Shown in pieces: positions 46,201-57,786 of a stretch of DNA of 64,000 nt. A program made the position numbers and the translations under genes. Position 1 is the first letter of the stretch. Every line of letters begins with the position of its first letter. A model generated the notes under the pieces. That model saw nothing but the letters and a program-made list of their open reading frames with translations, was not told the DNA's origin and searched no databases. Source of the stretch: Nelumbo lutea. Taxonomy: Eukaryota > Streptophyta > Magnoliopsida > Proteales > Nelumbonaceae. Location: positions 61,802,727 to 61,866,726 of the forward strand of contig JAKGHH010000007.1 in assembly GCA_022828595.1 (NCBI GenBank). The letters are read 5' to 3'.

Positions 46201-46321
46201 TCCTAATTAGATTAGGAGATGGCTGATCTAATCTGCAGATAAGATAAGGGTTATCCCTTATCTTAAAAGGACTTCTAATCTAGATATGATTTGGGTTAGC
46301 AACTCCTAATAGGATTAGGAG
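46201..46321 (+). promoter_or_regulatory. Palindrome cluster upstream of the LTR TATA box
   Basis: Three perfect dyads lie within 121 bp: TCCTAAT...ATTAGGA (46201-46217), AAGATAAGGG...CCCTTATCTT (46241-46264) and CTCCTAAT...ATTAGGAG (46303-46321). The middle one carries GATAAG on both strands, the plant I-box/GATA-factor core. The cluster is preserved in the 3' LTR (about 53789-53909). Its regulatory role is inferred from position only. Confidence 0.5.
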
Positions 46322-46335
46322 CTGATCCCTTTAAG

Positions 46336-46345
46336 TCTATAAAAG
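46336..46345 (+). promoter_or_regulatory. TATA box of C1 5' LTR
   Basis: TCTATAAAAG, identical at 53924-53933 in the 3' LTR. It places the transcription start near 46370. Confidence 0.7.
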
Positions 46346-46914
46346 GAAGAGGGGGCGGCAGCCTTTAGACACAACAGACAACCACCAGTAATAGTCTTGT
46401 CTTCAGAGCTGAAATCACAGAAGAGAGAATTTTGCACCCTGCAAATACTCTCTTGCCACCTCCTTCTTACAACCGCCGCCTATAGCAGTTCGATCTCCAT
46501 TCCTTGGGAGAAATCAAGATTGCATCATGATTCCAATCTTTTGGAGAAAAGATTGGTGGGAGTTGTATTCACAAGCCGTCCAGGTGATTCTTGAGAAGGA
46601 TCAAGTTCTTTTGGAAGAACACTACTGATTCTGCTCCACCCTGGACCATCTTCAGTGGGAGTAGATTTTGGGTCCTACCTTGGGTGTGAACACCTCCATT
46701 GAGAGATATTATTTCTCTGTATCAGGTATTATCTCTCCCTAGTCCTTTTGGTTCAGATCTAGTTCAGTTCATGGTTCAAGAATGATCATTGAAAATATGA
46801 TTTTCTAAATAGGGAATTCGATTCCTAGTTGAAGGGAGAGAAAAATTTTTGAAATTCGCCCCCTTTATTCCGCATTCTTTGGGTGTCCATGTGATGGATT
46901 TCCTATCCCTTCAG

Positions 46915-46931
46915 TGGTATCAGAGCCATGG
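46915..46931 (+). other. Primer binding site (initiator tRNA-Met)
   Basis: TGGTATCAGAGCCATGG starts two bases after the LTR. TGGTATCAGAGC is the standard site complementary to the 3' end of plant initiator methionine tRNA used by copia elements. The following 1.8 kb up to 48708 is a leader without supported coding sequence. Confidence 0.95.
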
Positions 46932-48708
46932 TTCAGATCTTGAACAGTTCTGTTTCAGATTTGAACCTGCGCAAATAGGGAGAAGGCGTTCTACCCAATT
47001 TGCGCAGATATGGGTTTTGGGAAATTTGTTCCCAAAATAGATGGGCAAATAATCTGAAATTAATTTTATATAAATCTGATTATTATTTAGAATAGTTCTT
47101 TGTAATTTTCTTGATTTATGGGCTGTTCGTACATGAGGAGATCGAATTCTTGGTTTGCGCAGGGAAAACTACAAGATCTGCAGTTTATTAAATTTATTTA
47201 TTACATTTGGTCTGTAAATATTTTTTTTTATTTTTAGACTCAATGTATAGGCATTCAATCTGATGTAATAATTAATAGAAATAGGATTTCTATTTATTTT
47301 TATTTCTGGATCGAAGATGGCGGCGCAATGAAGGAGATTTCGCATATGGGACATTCGCTATCTACGATTTGTAGTTTGTGAAACTGTAATCTATGATCTA
47401 ACCTCTGTTTTGCAGGATGGAGTGTGCGAACAGCCCTGATTAACTGATTCTTGTTTTTTCTTTTATCAGTTATTTAATTTTAGATTATTTTCTTAAATGA
47501 ATGATTTAATTAAAGATCAAACTCTAGACCCATTCGAACCAACATTAGTTCAAACTGTTTGGACCAAATCTATGGTTTAATCAAGGCTGAAAGTCAGCCC
47601 TAATTTTCCCACTAATGGGCCTGAGGATTGATATTTAATTAAATGGTTAATTTGGCCCAACCTGTAAAGGCCCATTTTTAAATAGTTAAAACTGCTAAAA
47701 GCCCAGTTTAAAGGATAAAGCTATATGGACCGATCTGGGTAACCCTAATTCAGCCCATATACCTAGATAATATTAATGGTTAATATTATGGAATTTTAAC
47801 TGACTTCCAATGGGCCTTACAGATAATTAATTGATTGGATCAATTTATCCCTGCATGAGATGTTTGGATGTGTGATGTGCTCTGTACATGGGCCATAAGT
47901 GCTTGGCCCATGCTCATTCGACAGTGGCTCTTGTGCACACCATGGCTGAATGCACATCATTGCCATGGTGTCCCTTTAGGTCATTGGATGACCTCCCTTA
48001 GTGGTGGGCCCCACACCTCATCGAGAGGTTACGTGCGGAACCCTAGCCGATTTAGGCCCACCAAAATCTGACTTTATGAAAGTCAGTGGGAGCCACTTTG
48101 GTTTGACCTAAATCAAACTAGGGCGTAATTATTTGTTCCCTCCAGCTAATATGAGTGCAAGTGATAGGGAGATTCATATGATGAACTCTCTAAAGGCCTT
48201 CCATCATTAGCATGAGGATGGGTCCTTTAGTAATGAGGAAACGCACCAGAAAATGGGCTATCCATTTGCTATTGGGCTTGTCTGAGTGTTTCATAAGATG
48301 ATAGGGGCGTCATAAACCGATGTGGGAGGGGCTTCACCAGAAAATGGGAACTCCCTCACGGTACCTTGGCGTTCGCGAATATGATGGGTAAACACTCACT
48401 GGACAGAAAGGTTTACCTGGAAACGGCTTTGAACCTTGTCTGACAGAGGCCAAAGGGAAAACTCATATGATGAGTGGATATGATCCTTCACAGAAAGGTG
48501 GTGGGGTTATGCAGCTGAAACAGTTGGCTCCATGCACCCTATGTGATTTCTCACATTTCCAGAGACAACCCGTAGTCTCCGTCACTGAGAAAGGAGGGAA
48601 ATCTCAGAGATGAATAAGTGGAAATGGATCGTAGATTAAAATCCATATCCATGAAATGAACATGAATCAAATTAGGTTGTGGACTGATGTTTGCTCTTTT
48701 ATCAGAAA

Positions 48709-49755
48709 ATGGCAAACGGATCTTTTGCAAAGCTTTTGGATGACAACAAGCTTAAGGGCCCAAACTATGCCGACTGGTATAGGAACCTTATGCTGGTCCT
48801 AGCTTCTGAAAAGCTGGACAAAGTGGCAAAGAATCCTGCCCCAGAGCGTTTAGGTGACAGGGCTTCTGAGGCCTGAAGGAGAGACTATCAGGAATGGGAG
48901 GAGAAAAACTCCTAGCCTGGTGTTACATCATTGCCTCCTTGGACAACCCAATACAGAGGCAATTCGATCAGATCGAACTTGCCAAGGACATATTGGGCAG
49001 TCTGAGGACGATGCATGAAGAGCAGAATCGTTCTACTCGGCAAAAGGTCTTGAAACTATTCATGACCACACAAATGTCCAAGGGCCAACAAGTTCACGAC
49101 CATTGTCTTCGGATGATGGGTTACATCAACGAACTGGAGGCTCTTAGATCCGGGCTAGACCTTGTGACCCAGATAGATGCTATCCTTAATTCTTTGCCTC
49201 CTTCCTTTAATCCATTCATCATGAGTTATAACATGAACAAGCTGAATGTCAGCTTGCAAGAGCTCAGCAATATGTTGCAAAGAGCTGAAGAACTGATTAA
49301 AAAGGATGAGCCTGTAGCTATGCTTGTTGAAGCTAGCAAAACGAGTAAGAGAAAGAGGAAGGCAAAGAAGCCTCAGAAGAAAGCCACCAAGGGTAAGAAG
49401 CAGAAGAAAGACAAAGCATCGGATGCCTGTCACTTCTGCAAGAAGACTGGCCACTGGAAAAGGAATTGTCCTGCCTACCTGGAATCCAAGAAAGGTAATT
49501 TCGAAACTTGTGTTATAGAAACCAATTTATTGGTAGCTTCTGCATCCTGGTGTATTGACTCTGGGGCTTCAACTCATGCGTGTAACTCATTGCAGGGGTT
49601 CAAGGTAAGCAGAAGGCTGAGTGAAGGAGAAGTCACTCTCTACTTGGGGACTATTGCAACTGTTGCAGCCGCAGCAATAGGAACCGTGGAGTTAATTTTT
49701 AGAGAAGGAAAAATTGTACTGAAAGATTGTCTTTATGTACAAAATTTAAGAAGAA
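48709..49755 (+). pseudogene. C1 gag and protease
   Basis: Gag begins MANGSFAKLLDDNKLKGPNY; TGA at 48874-48876 and a frame change before 48894 break it. The second frame (48894-49805) carries CYIIASLDNPIQRQFDQ, a Lys/Arg-rich stretch, the zinc knuckle CHFCKKTGHWKRNC (C-x2-C-x4-H-x4-C) and the protease active site WCIDSGASTHAC with intact Asp-Ser-Gly. Near 49745-49760 a second frame change separates protease from integrase. Product would have been the nucleocapsid polyprotein of a virus-like particle; now inactive. Confidence 0.9.
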
Positions 49756-52536
49756 TTGATTTCTGTTTCAAAACTGTGTGCATATGGTTATTCTGTCTTC
49801 TTTAGTAATACGATTACTATTAAAAGAAATAACAGATTCATCGCATATAGGGAACTGGAGAATGGTCTCTATGTTCTACATCATTCTCTAGAAACTAACA
49901 TAACCGAAACTACGTTGGCTGAAATCCCAAAGAAGAGAGTCCGTTATACAGTTAATCCAACATGTCTATGGCATTACCGACTTGGCCACATCGTTGTTGA
50001 CCGAATCACAAGGTTGGTAAAGGATGGTCCTTTGGATTTTCTAACTGTAGAAGATCTTCCCACCTGTGAGCCTTGCCTACAAGGCAAGATGACAAAATGG
50101 TCATTTGACGGTAAGCCTGAAAGATGTATAGGCACACTTGACCTAATACATACTGATGTATGTGGTCCCTTGAGTGTTAGGACACGGAATCAACACGTGT
50201 ATTTCATCACCTTCACAGATGATTTCTCACGATATGGTTACGTGTACCTAATGAGACACAAGTCTGAATTCTTTGAAAAGTTCAAAGATTTTAGACAAGA
50301 GGTCGAGAAACAGTTGAGGAGAGAAATTAAAATCCTTCGATCTGATCGAGGTGGCGAGTATCTCTCTAACGAATTCATGGACTACTTAAAGGACAATGGG
50401 ATAGTATCACAATTAGCTCCTCCTGCTACACCACAACTTAACGGTGTTTCAGAGAGGAGGAATAGGACCTTATTGGATATGGTCTGGTCACTTCTCATAC
50501 ACTCAGAGTTACCCACATCCTTTTGGGGTTACGCATTAGAGACTGCGATTTACGTGCTGAATCGGGTTCCAACCAAATCAGTTCCGAACACTCCATATGA
50601 ACTTTGGACTGGAAAGAAACCAAGTGTCAGACACTTAAAGATTTGGGGTTGTCCAGCACACGTTAAAAGAAAGAGTGCAGACAAGTTGGAATTCAAGACC
50701 AGCCGTTGCCTATTTGTAGGATACCCAAAAGGCTCTGTAAGTTACCTATTCAATGACCCAAGTGAGCAGAAAGTGTTCTGTAGTCGAAATGCCCAATTCT
50801 TGGAGACCGATTACATCCTGGACACCCATCATCAGGAAATTGTTCTTGATGAGGGGAGCTCAGGAGTAGTGGGAGATGTCCCACAAGTTCCAGGTAGTGA
50901 CCAACCTAGAAGATCCACTCAGGTATCCAAGCCACTAGTCTGTTATGGTTATGACTAGGATAGTTACCTGGTGGAAACCTTGACTAGTGAGGAGGATCCC
51001 GTGACTTACGCGGAAGCTATGTTGGACATAGATTCCCAAAAGTGGGTGGAGGCCATGAGAGCAGAGATGGACTCAATGGAGACCAATGGAGTCTGGACTC
51101 TAGTAGATCCATCGTCCGGGGTAAAAGCAATCGGTTGCAAATGGATTTACAAGAGGAAGAAGGGCCCCGATGGTAGGGTTGAGACCTTCAAAGCTCGTCT
51201 GGTGGTGAAAGGGTACACTCAGAAAGAGGGCTTCGATTATGAGGAAACCTTTTCACCTGTAGCAGCATACCATGATTATGAGATTTGGCAAATGGATGTC
51301 AAAACTGCATTCCTGAATGGAGATCTTACTGAAGATATCTATATGCAGCAACCGCAAGGCTTCATAGCTGCAGGTTAGGAAAACATGGTATGTAAACTCA
51401 ATAGATCCATTTATGGACTTAAGCAAGCTTCTAGAAGTTGGAACATCCGTTTTGACTATGCCGTCAAATCATTTGACTTCGAGCAGAATCCGGATGAACC
51501 CTGTGTTTACAGGAAGTACAGTGGAGATAAGGTTACCTTCTTGGTTCTGTATGTAGATGACATTCTACTCATTGGGAATGTTATAGGAATGTTAACTACG
51601 GTGAAAGTATGGCTTTCACAGCAATTCTCCATGAAAGATCTTGGAGAAGCCTCGTATATACTGGGTCTTTGACTCTATAGAGATAGATCAAAGCAGATAA
51701 TAGGATTATTCCAATCTGCCTACATTGACAAAATAGTCAAAAGATACAGCATGGAAAACTCCAAGAAAGGAAATGTTCCTTTCTGGCACGGAGTCACTCT
51801 CTCCATGAAGATGTCTCCCAAGACTTCTGAGGAGATTGATGGCATGAAAGATGTTCGCTATGCCTCTGCCGTAGGGAGCATCATGTATGCCATGCTGTGC
51901 ACTCGTCATGACATTACTCAGACAGTGAGTGCAGTAAGCAGATTTCAGGCTAACCCAGGGCATGAGCACTTGACTGCTGTGAAAAACATACTTAAGTACA
52001 TTCGAAGGACAAAAAAGTTTTGTCTAGTATTCGATGGTAGCTCACTACAGATCCAAGGAGTTACAGATGCTAATTTCCAGTCGGATCCAGATGATAGAAA
52101 GTCTACATCTGGATATGTTTTCACGATAGGATCGTGTGCTGTTTGCTGGAAAAGCAGCAAACAGGGGTCCACTACAGACTCCATGACCGAGGCTGAGTAC
52201 ATTGCTGCAAGTGAGGCTGCCAAAGAAGCCGTGTGGATGAAAAAGTTCATTCACAAGTTGGGAGTAGTTCCGTCCAGCACATCACCCATCCCATTGTTGT
52301 ATGACAACAATGGAGCTATTGCTCAGGCTAAGGAGCCACGAGCCCACTCGAAGTCGAAGCACATCAAGAGAAAGTACCATGTACTAAGGGAGATTGTTGG
52401 CAGAGGGGACGTCCTGATTCAGAAGGTAGCGTCAGAGGAAAATGTAGCAGACCCATTGACAAAGCCACTATCACAGAAAGTGTTTGAGAAACATGTGGAA
52501 AGAATGGGACTCCGGCTAGTACCTGATTGGACCTAA
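49756..52536 (+). pseudogene. C1 pol: integrase, RT, RNase H
   Basis: One frame runs through the whole stretch, interrupted by stops at 50956-50958, 51376-51378 and 51670-51672. Integrase: the H-H-C-C zinc site begins WHYRLGH and ends CEPCLQGK; the triad is in [15 protein letters not shown] and [58 protein letters not shown] and VLYVDDILLIG with the catalytic YVDD intact. About a dozen residues usually present before WQMDV are missing. RNase H: DANFQSDPDDRKSTSGYVF, TEAEYIAASEAAKEAVW and ENVADPLTKPLSQ. The frame ends TAA at 52534-52536, just before the polypurine tract. Confidence 0.95.
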
Positions 52537-52550
52537 GTGCAAGTGGGAGC
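52537..52550 (+). other. Polypurine tract of C1
   Basis: GTGCAAGTGGGAGC directly abuts TGTTAG of the 3' LTR and directly follows the pol stop codon. Confidence 0.85.
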
Positions 52551-54506
52551 TGTTAGACAATTTTGTATGCCCTTAGCTTCAATCAAAATGATGTACTTTA
52601 TGAGTTTATTGTAAATGAATAAAAGTGCATATTTGATTCATGTTCCCTTGGTATGTTTCTGTGTAATACCCTTAAACTGGACACTTAATGAGACTCGTGT
52701 TACTTTAGAATATTCACAGCTAATGGGTCGGTCTGGGGAGACCTATCCTGACAAGGCTGACACTGTGGTGCCACCAAGTCGGTTGGGGTGGATTGTCTCA
52801 GTTACCGGGGTGAGACCCTAGGCACATACAGTGTGGGATTAACTGAATCTTTGAATTGGACCAGATTTCTAGTATTGCCCTGGACCTTGGAAATTGATGG
52901 GCAAAACTAGAAAGTTACACCCAACCCCTAGACTCGATTATGATACTGCACTAGGAGTCGGATTGGGCTGTCTTTGATGTACCAATCAGTGAGATCCTTA
53001 GCGGGGGTCAAAACCTGGGTATGTTGGGACAGTCTGAGAATTCATTTGAGTGGGTGATCATAGTTACAGGATTAGCTCATTTGTCGAACAAAGGTAATAA
53101 TCGGGGATGCACTCTCAGTGATGGAAACCAAGACTACCGACAGCTGATTTCAATCGTTGAAATTTGTTTTGCAAAATATATTTTATATGAGATATAAAAG
53201 TATATATATTATGGTTTCGAAATGATTTGCAAAAGGTTTTAATTTCCGGGGTCCATACTTGAGAGAGTGCAACACTGTTCCTTGCATCCGAGGGAGAGGT
53301 CCTCTCTTGTTGGGCAATGTATGATCATTATGGGCTGAGAGGTTAAGTGTAAGACCATTGAGGATAATACCTGATGGGTTAATCTTGCATCTGCCCACAG
53401 TCCCTGGGTGTTACAAGGTAGCTTGACCCAGGGACCACTTAGGGTAAGTGTTGGGCCCATAGAGCCCATCTGATGGGTTTCAAGGGGTGCACTGTCCATA
53501 ACAGTGTATTCGGCCAAGCCTTGTAACAAAGGCTGGGTTGAAACCATGTGGCTGATGTGTAGATCAATGTTTGGGTCCCACGCCATACAAGGAAGCCCAA
53601 TTGGGCAGCATTTTGGAAGGCTAAATGAATACATAACCCTAAATGGGCCTTAAGCCCATTTTGAACTGGGCTAATTTGATTAGTCACTTAAGGGGCGAAT
53701 TCTGAGATAAGATCAACTGATAGGATTGGGCCCACACCCTATCCACTTAGAGAGTCCAAGATCTAAATAAGATTTAGATTTGGAAACTTCCTAATTAGAT
53801 TAGGAGATGGCTGATCTAATCTGCAGATAAGATAAGGGTTATCCCTTATCTTAAAAGGACTTTTAATCTAGATATGATTTGGGTTAGCAACTCCTAATGG
53901 GATTAGGAGCTGATCCCTTTAAGTCTATAAAAGGAAGAGGAAGCAGTGGCCTTTAGACACAACAGACAACCACCAGTAATAGTCTTGTCTTCAGAGCTGA
54001 AATCACAGAAGAGAGAATTCTGCACCCTGCAAATACTCTCTTGCCACCTCCTTCCTGCAGCCGCCGCCTACAGCAGTTCGATCTCCATTCCTTGAGAGAA
54101 ATCAAGATTAGATCTTGATTCCAATCTTTTGGAGAAAAGATTGGTGGGAGTTGTATTCACAAGCCGCCCAGGTGATTTTTGAGAAGGATCAAGTTCTTTT
54201 GGAAGAACACTACTGATTCTGCTCCACTCTGCAATGTGCCATCTTTAGTGGGAGCAGATTTTTTATCCTACCTTGGGTGTGAACACCTCCACTGAGAGAT
54301 ATTATTTCTCTATATCAGGTATTTTCTCTCCCTACTCATTTTGGTTCAGATCTGGTTCAGTTTATGGTTCAAGAATGATCATTGAAAATATGGTTTTCTA
54401 AATAGGGAATTCGATTCCCAGTTGAAGGGAGAGAAAAATTTTTGAAATTCGCTCCCTTTATTCCGCATTCTTTGGGTGTCCATGTGATGGATTTCCTATC
54501 CCTTCA
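52551..54506 (+). repeat. 3' LTR of C1
   Basis: 1956 bp, co-linear with 44975-46913 and including the palindrome cluster and TATA box. Ends CTTCA, then CTAGT. Confidence 0.95.
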
Positions 54507-54511
54507 CTAGT

Positions 54512-55209
54512 TGACACATAAGCACCACCTAAGTAATGATTTGGAGTCCTAGATCGTGGTTTCTTTTCGCCCAGTCCTGACGACCTGCCTTCATCGCCAA
54601 CCTGGTGACCTTGGCCACAATTCAGGTCGGCTAGAAGCACCTCGTCCAGGGCCGACCTGCAGTACCTTGTCACTAGCCGAAGTGATCTTGATGCAAGGAG
54701 CGACCTCCCTTGAGGGTGTGCCGGCTTGACTGAGGTCCAGGTGGCGACATATGAGATGTGCTCGCCGAAAAATTCAGCATGCATATCTCGACACTCCCAC
54801 GATTCTTGGAATTTGGCCCACATACCGAACATTCTGGAGGGTGGTCAACGTGCATGATGTTTACCTCCAAGGATTTTGAAATGGTTATGCACGATCTCCC
54901 AAAAATCTTAGATGCGGTGCACGAGGCCCATACTGAACAATGCCTATATAAAGGCACCAACCCCAAAGACCCAGAGAAAAGAAAAAAGAGAGGTACGTGT
55001 GATTATTTACTCACTAGCATTCAAGCATTCAAGCATTCAAGTATTCAACTTGCATCCACAATATAGAATTGACTTAAGCATTAGAGCAACCCCGCCGGGT
55101 TAGTCACCTTGGGTTCTCTGATCTATTATTTTGCAGCTTGTTCCAGCTTGCCTCGCAACTAGAGTTTAGATCATCTTCTAGTTAGGAGTAACAAGATCGC
55201 GCACAATCA
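54512..55209 (+). repeat. Left LTR (main part) of the host non-autonomous LTR element
   Basis: Continues from 44974 after the copia insertion and matches 57089-57786. It carries CCTATATAAAGGC as TATA box at 54943-54955 and GCATTCAA repeated four times at about 55018-55045, both mirrored in the other LTR. Confidence 0.92.
54943..54955 (+). promoter_or_regulatory. TATA box of the non-autonomous element's LTR
   Basis: CCTATATAAAGGC; the right LTR has CTTATATAAAGGC at 57521-57533. Confidence 0.65.
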
Positions 55210-57028
55210 ATTGGCGTCATCTGTGGGAAGTGCTACAAGAAGCTAAGTTCTCACCTTCTAAAAGGCTAAGTCCTCTTCTTCCAAAAAGCTAAGATCTCAC
55301 ATTTTAGAAACTAAAGTTCTCAGTTTCTAATTTCTATTTTTTATGAACGCAAAGGCACTTTTGAGCAATATTAACACACAGAACGAATACCGATTACTGG
55401 GGGACAAAAACACCTATGATGAACTTGGAGAACTCCCCTGTGACAAGCAGACAAGTTCATGCCAAACTCAACATCCCCAATGCCCTAGATAAATACACCG
55501 CTACTATATGTGAACGCCCCTCTCCCCGTGGTAGAGCCATCAATGGTTCCTAGCAAGATTGAAGTGTAGCAGTTCTATGAGATGAAATATGAATTTTCAG
55601 ATCTGAGCATGGGAGAAGCCAGATGTACACAACAACAGAACATCCTCAACTCATCTTCAACAACAGTTAGCCAGGATGAGGCCTCATCAGCCCTGTTTCG
55701 CGAGGTCGCCTCTACGAGGTGAGCTCTTCGTGACTTCGTGGGAGTTGGTGGCCAATGGACTGCATGGACGCTCTTGTAGGTTGAGCCTTCCAAGGCTCCT
55801 GTGTGAGCTGATGACCGAAAGTCAGTAGTGCTGCCCCTGTAGGTCAAGCTCCCAGTGGCTTCTTGTAGGAGTGGATGACCGGTGTCACTAACGAGGCTGA
55901 TGTAGTGCAACCGTGGCCCTTAACCACCGACTCACACCGACAACAACATTATGCCCTTGTAAAGGGGGCAGAACATGTACTTTGTGGTCAAGCAAGCACT
56001 CACCCAAGAAGATAATCCCACGAGATGACGTAGAAGCAACCATATGAGAAATTACTACAGAATGACCATCCGCTTAGGCGGAAAGATTGGGTCGCACGTC
56101 GGTTAAATAAGGATAAGGAGAGTGGATTGCGAGTTGCTCCCAGAGCCCAAGGGCTAAGGTGCCGAGCTGATAAAGGACCTCGGTACCACATGAAACCGAG
56201 TCGCCTCTTTGGCATGGGCAAATAAAAATGTAGCCTGTGCGTAGGTAGGATGGGCACATACCCTACAATGTCTGTTCACTTCAGCGTACATTGAGATCGA
56301 GTTATTCCTATTAGAGCCTAGCTTGTCAGCCTGACACTTCGTTAGTAATCCACACTTATCCACGTCAGCTCGGGCATATACCTAGTTGCCTCTTCAACAT
56401 GGGCAAAATAAGAAAGCAATTTGCATTTAGCCTCATTGGTGTGCATATAGTTTGTTACCTCAAGGTACCACACTTAGAAAACTTTTACGCAATGAAGTGT
56501 AGCACAAAATACAGCTCCTATTTGGCATACCAGTTTGGCACCATGACAAGCAAAAACTTGGCTGATCTCTTCATAGTAGACCTCTACTCAGTTTTAGGCT
56601 CTGCGTCGAACTCATTGGCTACTCTTTTGAGAACTAGTTTGAGTGACACTACGTCGAAGTGTACCTAGGTGGAGTGACCTAATAAAGTAGTCACATAGTT
56701 AGAACCCCCCTTTGAAGACAGCATGGTCAGCTTCGCTCTCGAGGTAATGGTTGGAATGCAAAACCCCTTGATGGTTACATTCTTGATCAGGTAAATGTCC
56801 TCAGGGTACCTACTTCACCTCTCCTCGAGAGGATGAGTTGCTCTTGTGCCCCAAGAATAAAGACAGCGAGGTCCTGCGTAAGGCAACAAACACTCAAACT
56901 ATTCTGATCTGAAAAGTAAATCAGACCAACGCTTATGACTACGAACTGATCAAATCAGTCATCTTGGGCCAAAATGAGCAATCTCCTCCCTTCACCGAGC
57001 TACTCTCAGCTCGGGAGTGGGGGGCAAT
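55210..57028 (+). mobile_element. Interior of the non-autonomous LTR element
   Basis: It begins with the primer site TTGGCGTCATCTGTGGGAAG (55211-55230) and ends with the purine tract before 57029. Frames are short and broken; none shows gag zinc knuckle, protease, integrase or RT blocks. Near 55710-55880 three loosely similar ~60-70-bp units share CTTGTAGG..GAGC/GATGACCG. Open frames up to 111 codons on the minus strand (55575-55910) are unsupported. Confidence 0.75.
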
Positions 57029-57786
57029 TGATGAGGGCAGATTTGGCCCTCTAATGATATCATGACACATGGCATCTTGGACCAACTAGTTGACACATAG
57101 ACACCATCTAAGCAATGATTTGGAGTCCTAGATCATGGTTTCTCTTTGCCCAGACTTGGCAATCTGCCTTCACTACCAACCTAGCGATCTTGGCCACAAC
57201 TCAGGTCGGCTAGTAGCACCTCATCCAGGACTGACATGTAACACCTCGTCACTAGCTGAAATGACCTCGATGCAAGGAGTGACCTCCCTCGAGGGCGTGT
57301 CGGCTTGACTGAGGTCCAGGTGGTGACCTACGATATGTACTCGCCGAAAAATTCGGCATGCATATCCCAACACTCCCACGATTCTTGGATTTTGGCCCAC
57401 GTACCGAACATTCCAGAGGGTGGTCGCATGCATGATGTTTATCTCCAAGGATTTTTGACCGGTTAAGCATAACCTCCTGGAAATATCAGATGTGATGCGT
57501 GAGGCCTACATTGAATAATGCTTATATAAAGGCACCAAACCCAATGACCTAGAGAGGAGAAAAAAGATAGGTACGTGTGATTATTTACTCACTAGCATTC
57601 AAGCATTCAAGCATTAAAGTATTCAGCTCGCATCCACAGTATAGAACTGACTTAAGCATCAGAGTGATCCTGACAGACTAGTCACCCCGGGTTCTCTCAT
57701 CCATTATTTTGCAGCTTGATCTAACTACCATGCAACTAGAATTCAGATAATCTTCCAGCTAGGATTAATTAGATTGCGCACCATCA
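57029..57786 (+). repeat. Right LTR of the non-autonomous element
   Basis: 758 bp, TGATGAGG...CACCATCA, uninterrupted copy of the left LTR. It also shows the empty site for the copia insertion: CAACTAGTTGACACATAG at about 57083-57100 carries a single CTAGT. Confidence 0.95.

Larger units (their letters stand above)
44975..46913 (+). repeat. 5' LTR of C1
   Basis: 1939 bp, starting TGTTAG and ending CTTCA. It contains a cluster of GATA-type palindromes at 46201-46321 and a TATA box at 46336. Frames of 60-76 codons on both strands here also recur in the 3' LTR and are not genes. Confidence 0.95.
44975..54506 (+). mobile_element. Full-length copia element, family C1
   Basis: LTRs 44975-46913 and 52551-54506 enclose primer site, gag, protease, integrase, RT and RNase H in copia order. 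The 5-bp target duplication CTAGT is perfect (44970-44974, 54507-54511). The LTRs differ at about 17 places in their first ~330 bases, so insertion is not very recent. Gag has a stop and frameshift, and the pol frame has three stops, so it cannot make a full polyprotein. An unusually long ~1.8-kb leader separates primer site and gag. The lineage within copia was not determined. Confidence 0.97.
44913..57786 (+). mobile_element. Non-autonomous LTR retrotransposon split by a copia element
   Basis: The left LTR is 44913-44974 plus 54512-55209 (760 bp after removing the copia element and one CTAGT). The right LTR is 57029-57786 (758 bp). Both start TGATGAGGGCAG and end CA. Target duplication is GGTTA (44908-44912) versus GATTA (57787-57791), one mismatch. 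TTGGCGTCATCTGTGGGAAG follows the left LTR as primer site, and GGGAGTGGGGGGCAA precedes the right LTR as polypurine tract. The 1.8-kb interior has no gag-pol domain I can recognise. Original length about 3.3 kb. It sits in the PGG exon. Confidence 0.9.

Noticed and set aside
44975..46600. Several 60-76-codon frames that recur at 52600-53700
   Set aside because: They lie in the two LTRs of copia C1 and are repeated only because the LTRs are.
55575..55910. 111-codon minus-strand frame within the non-autonomous LTR element
   Set aside because: Antisense to the element, no domain, and arises in a loosely repeated GC-rich stretch.
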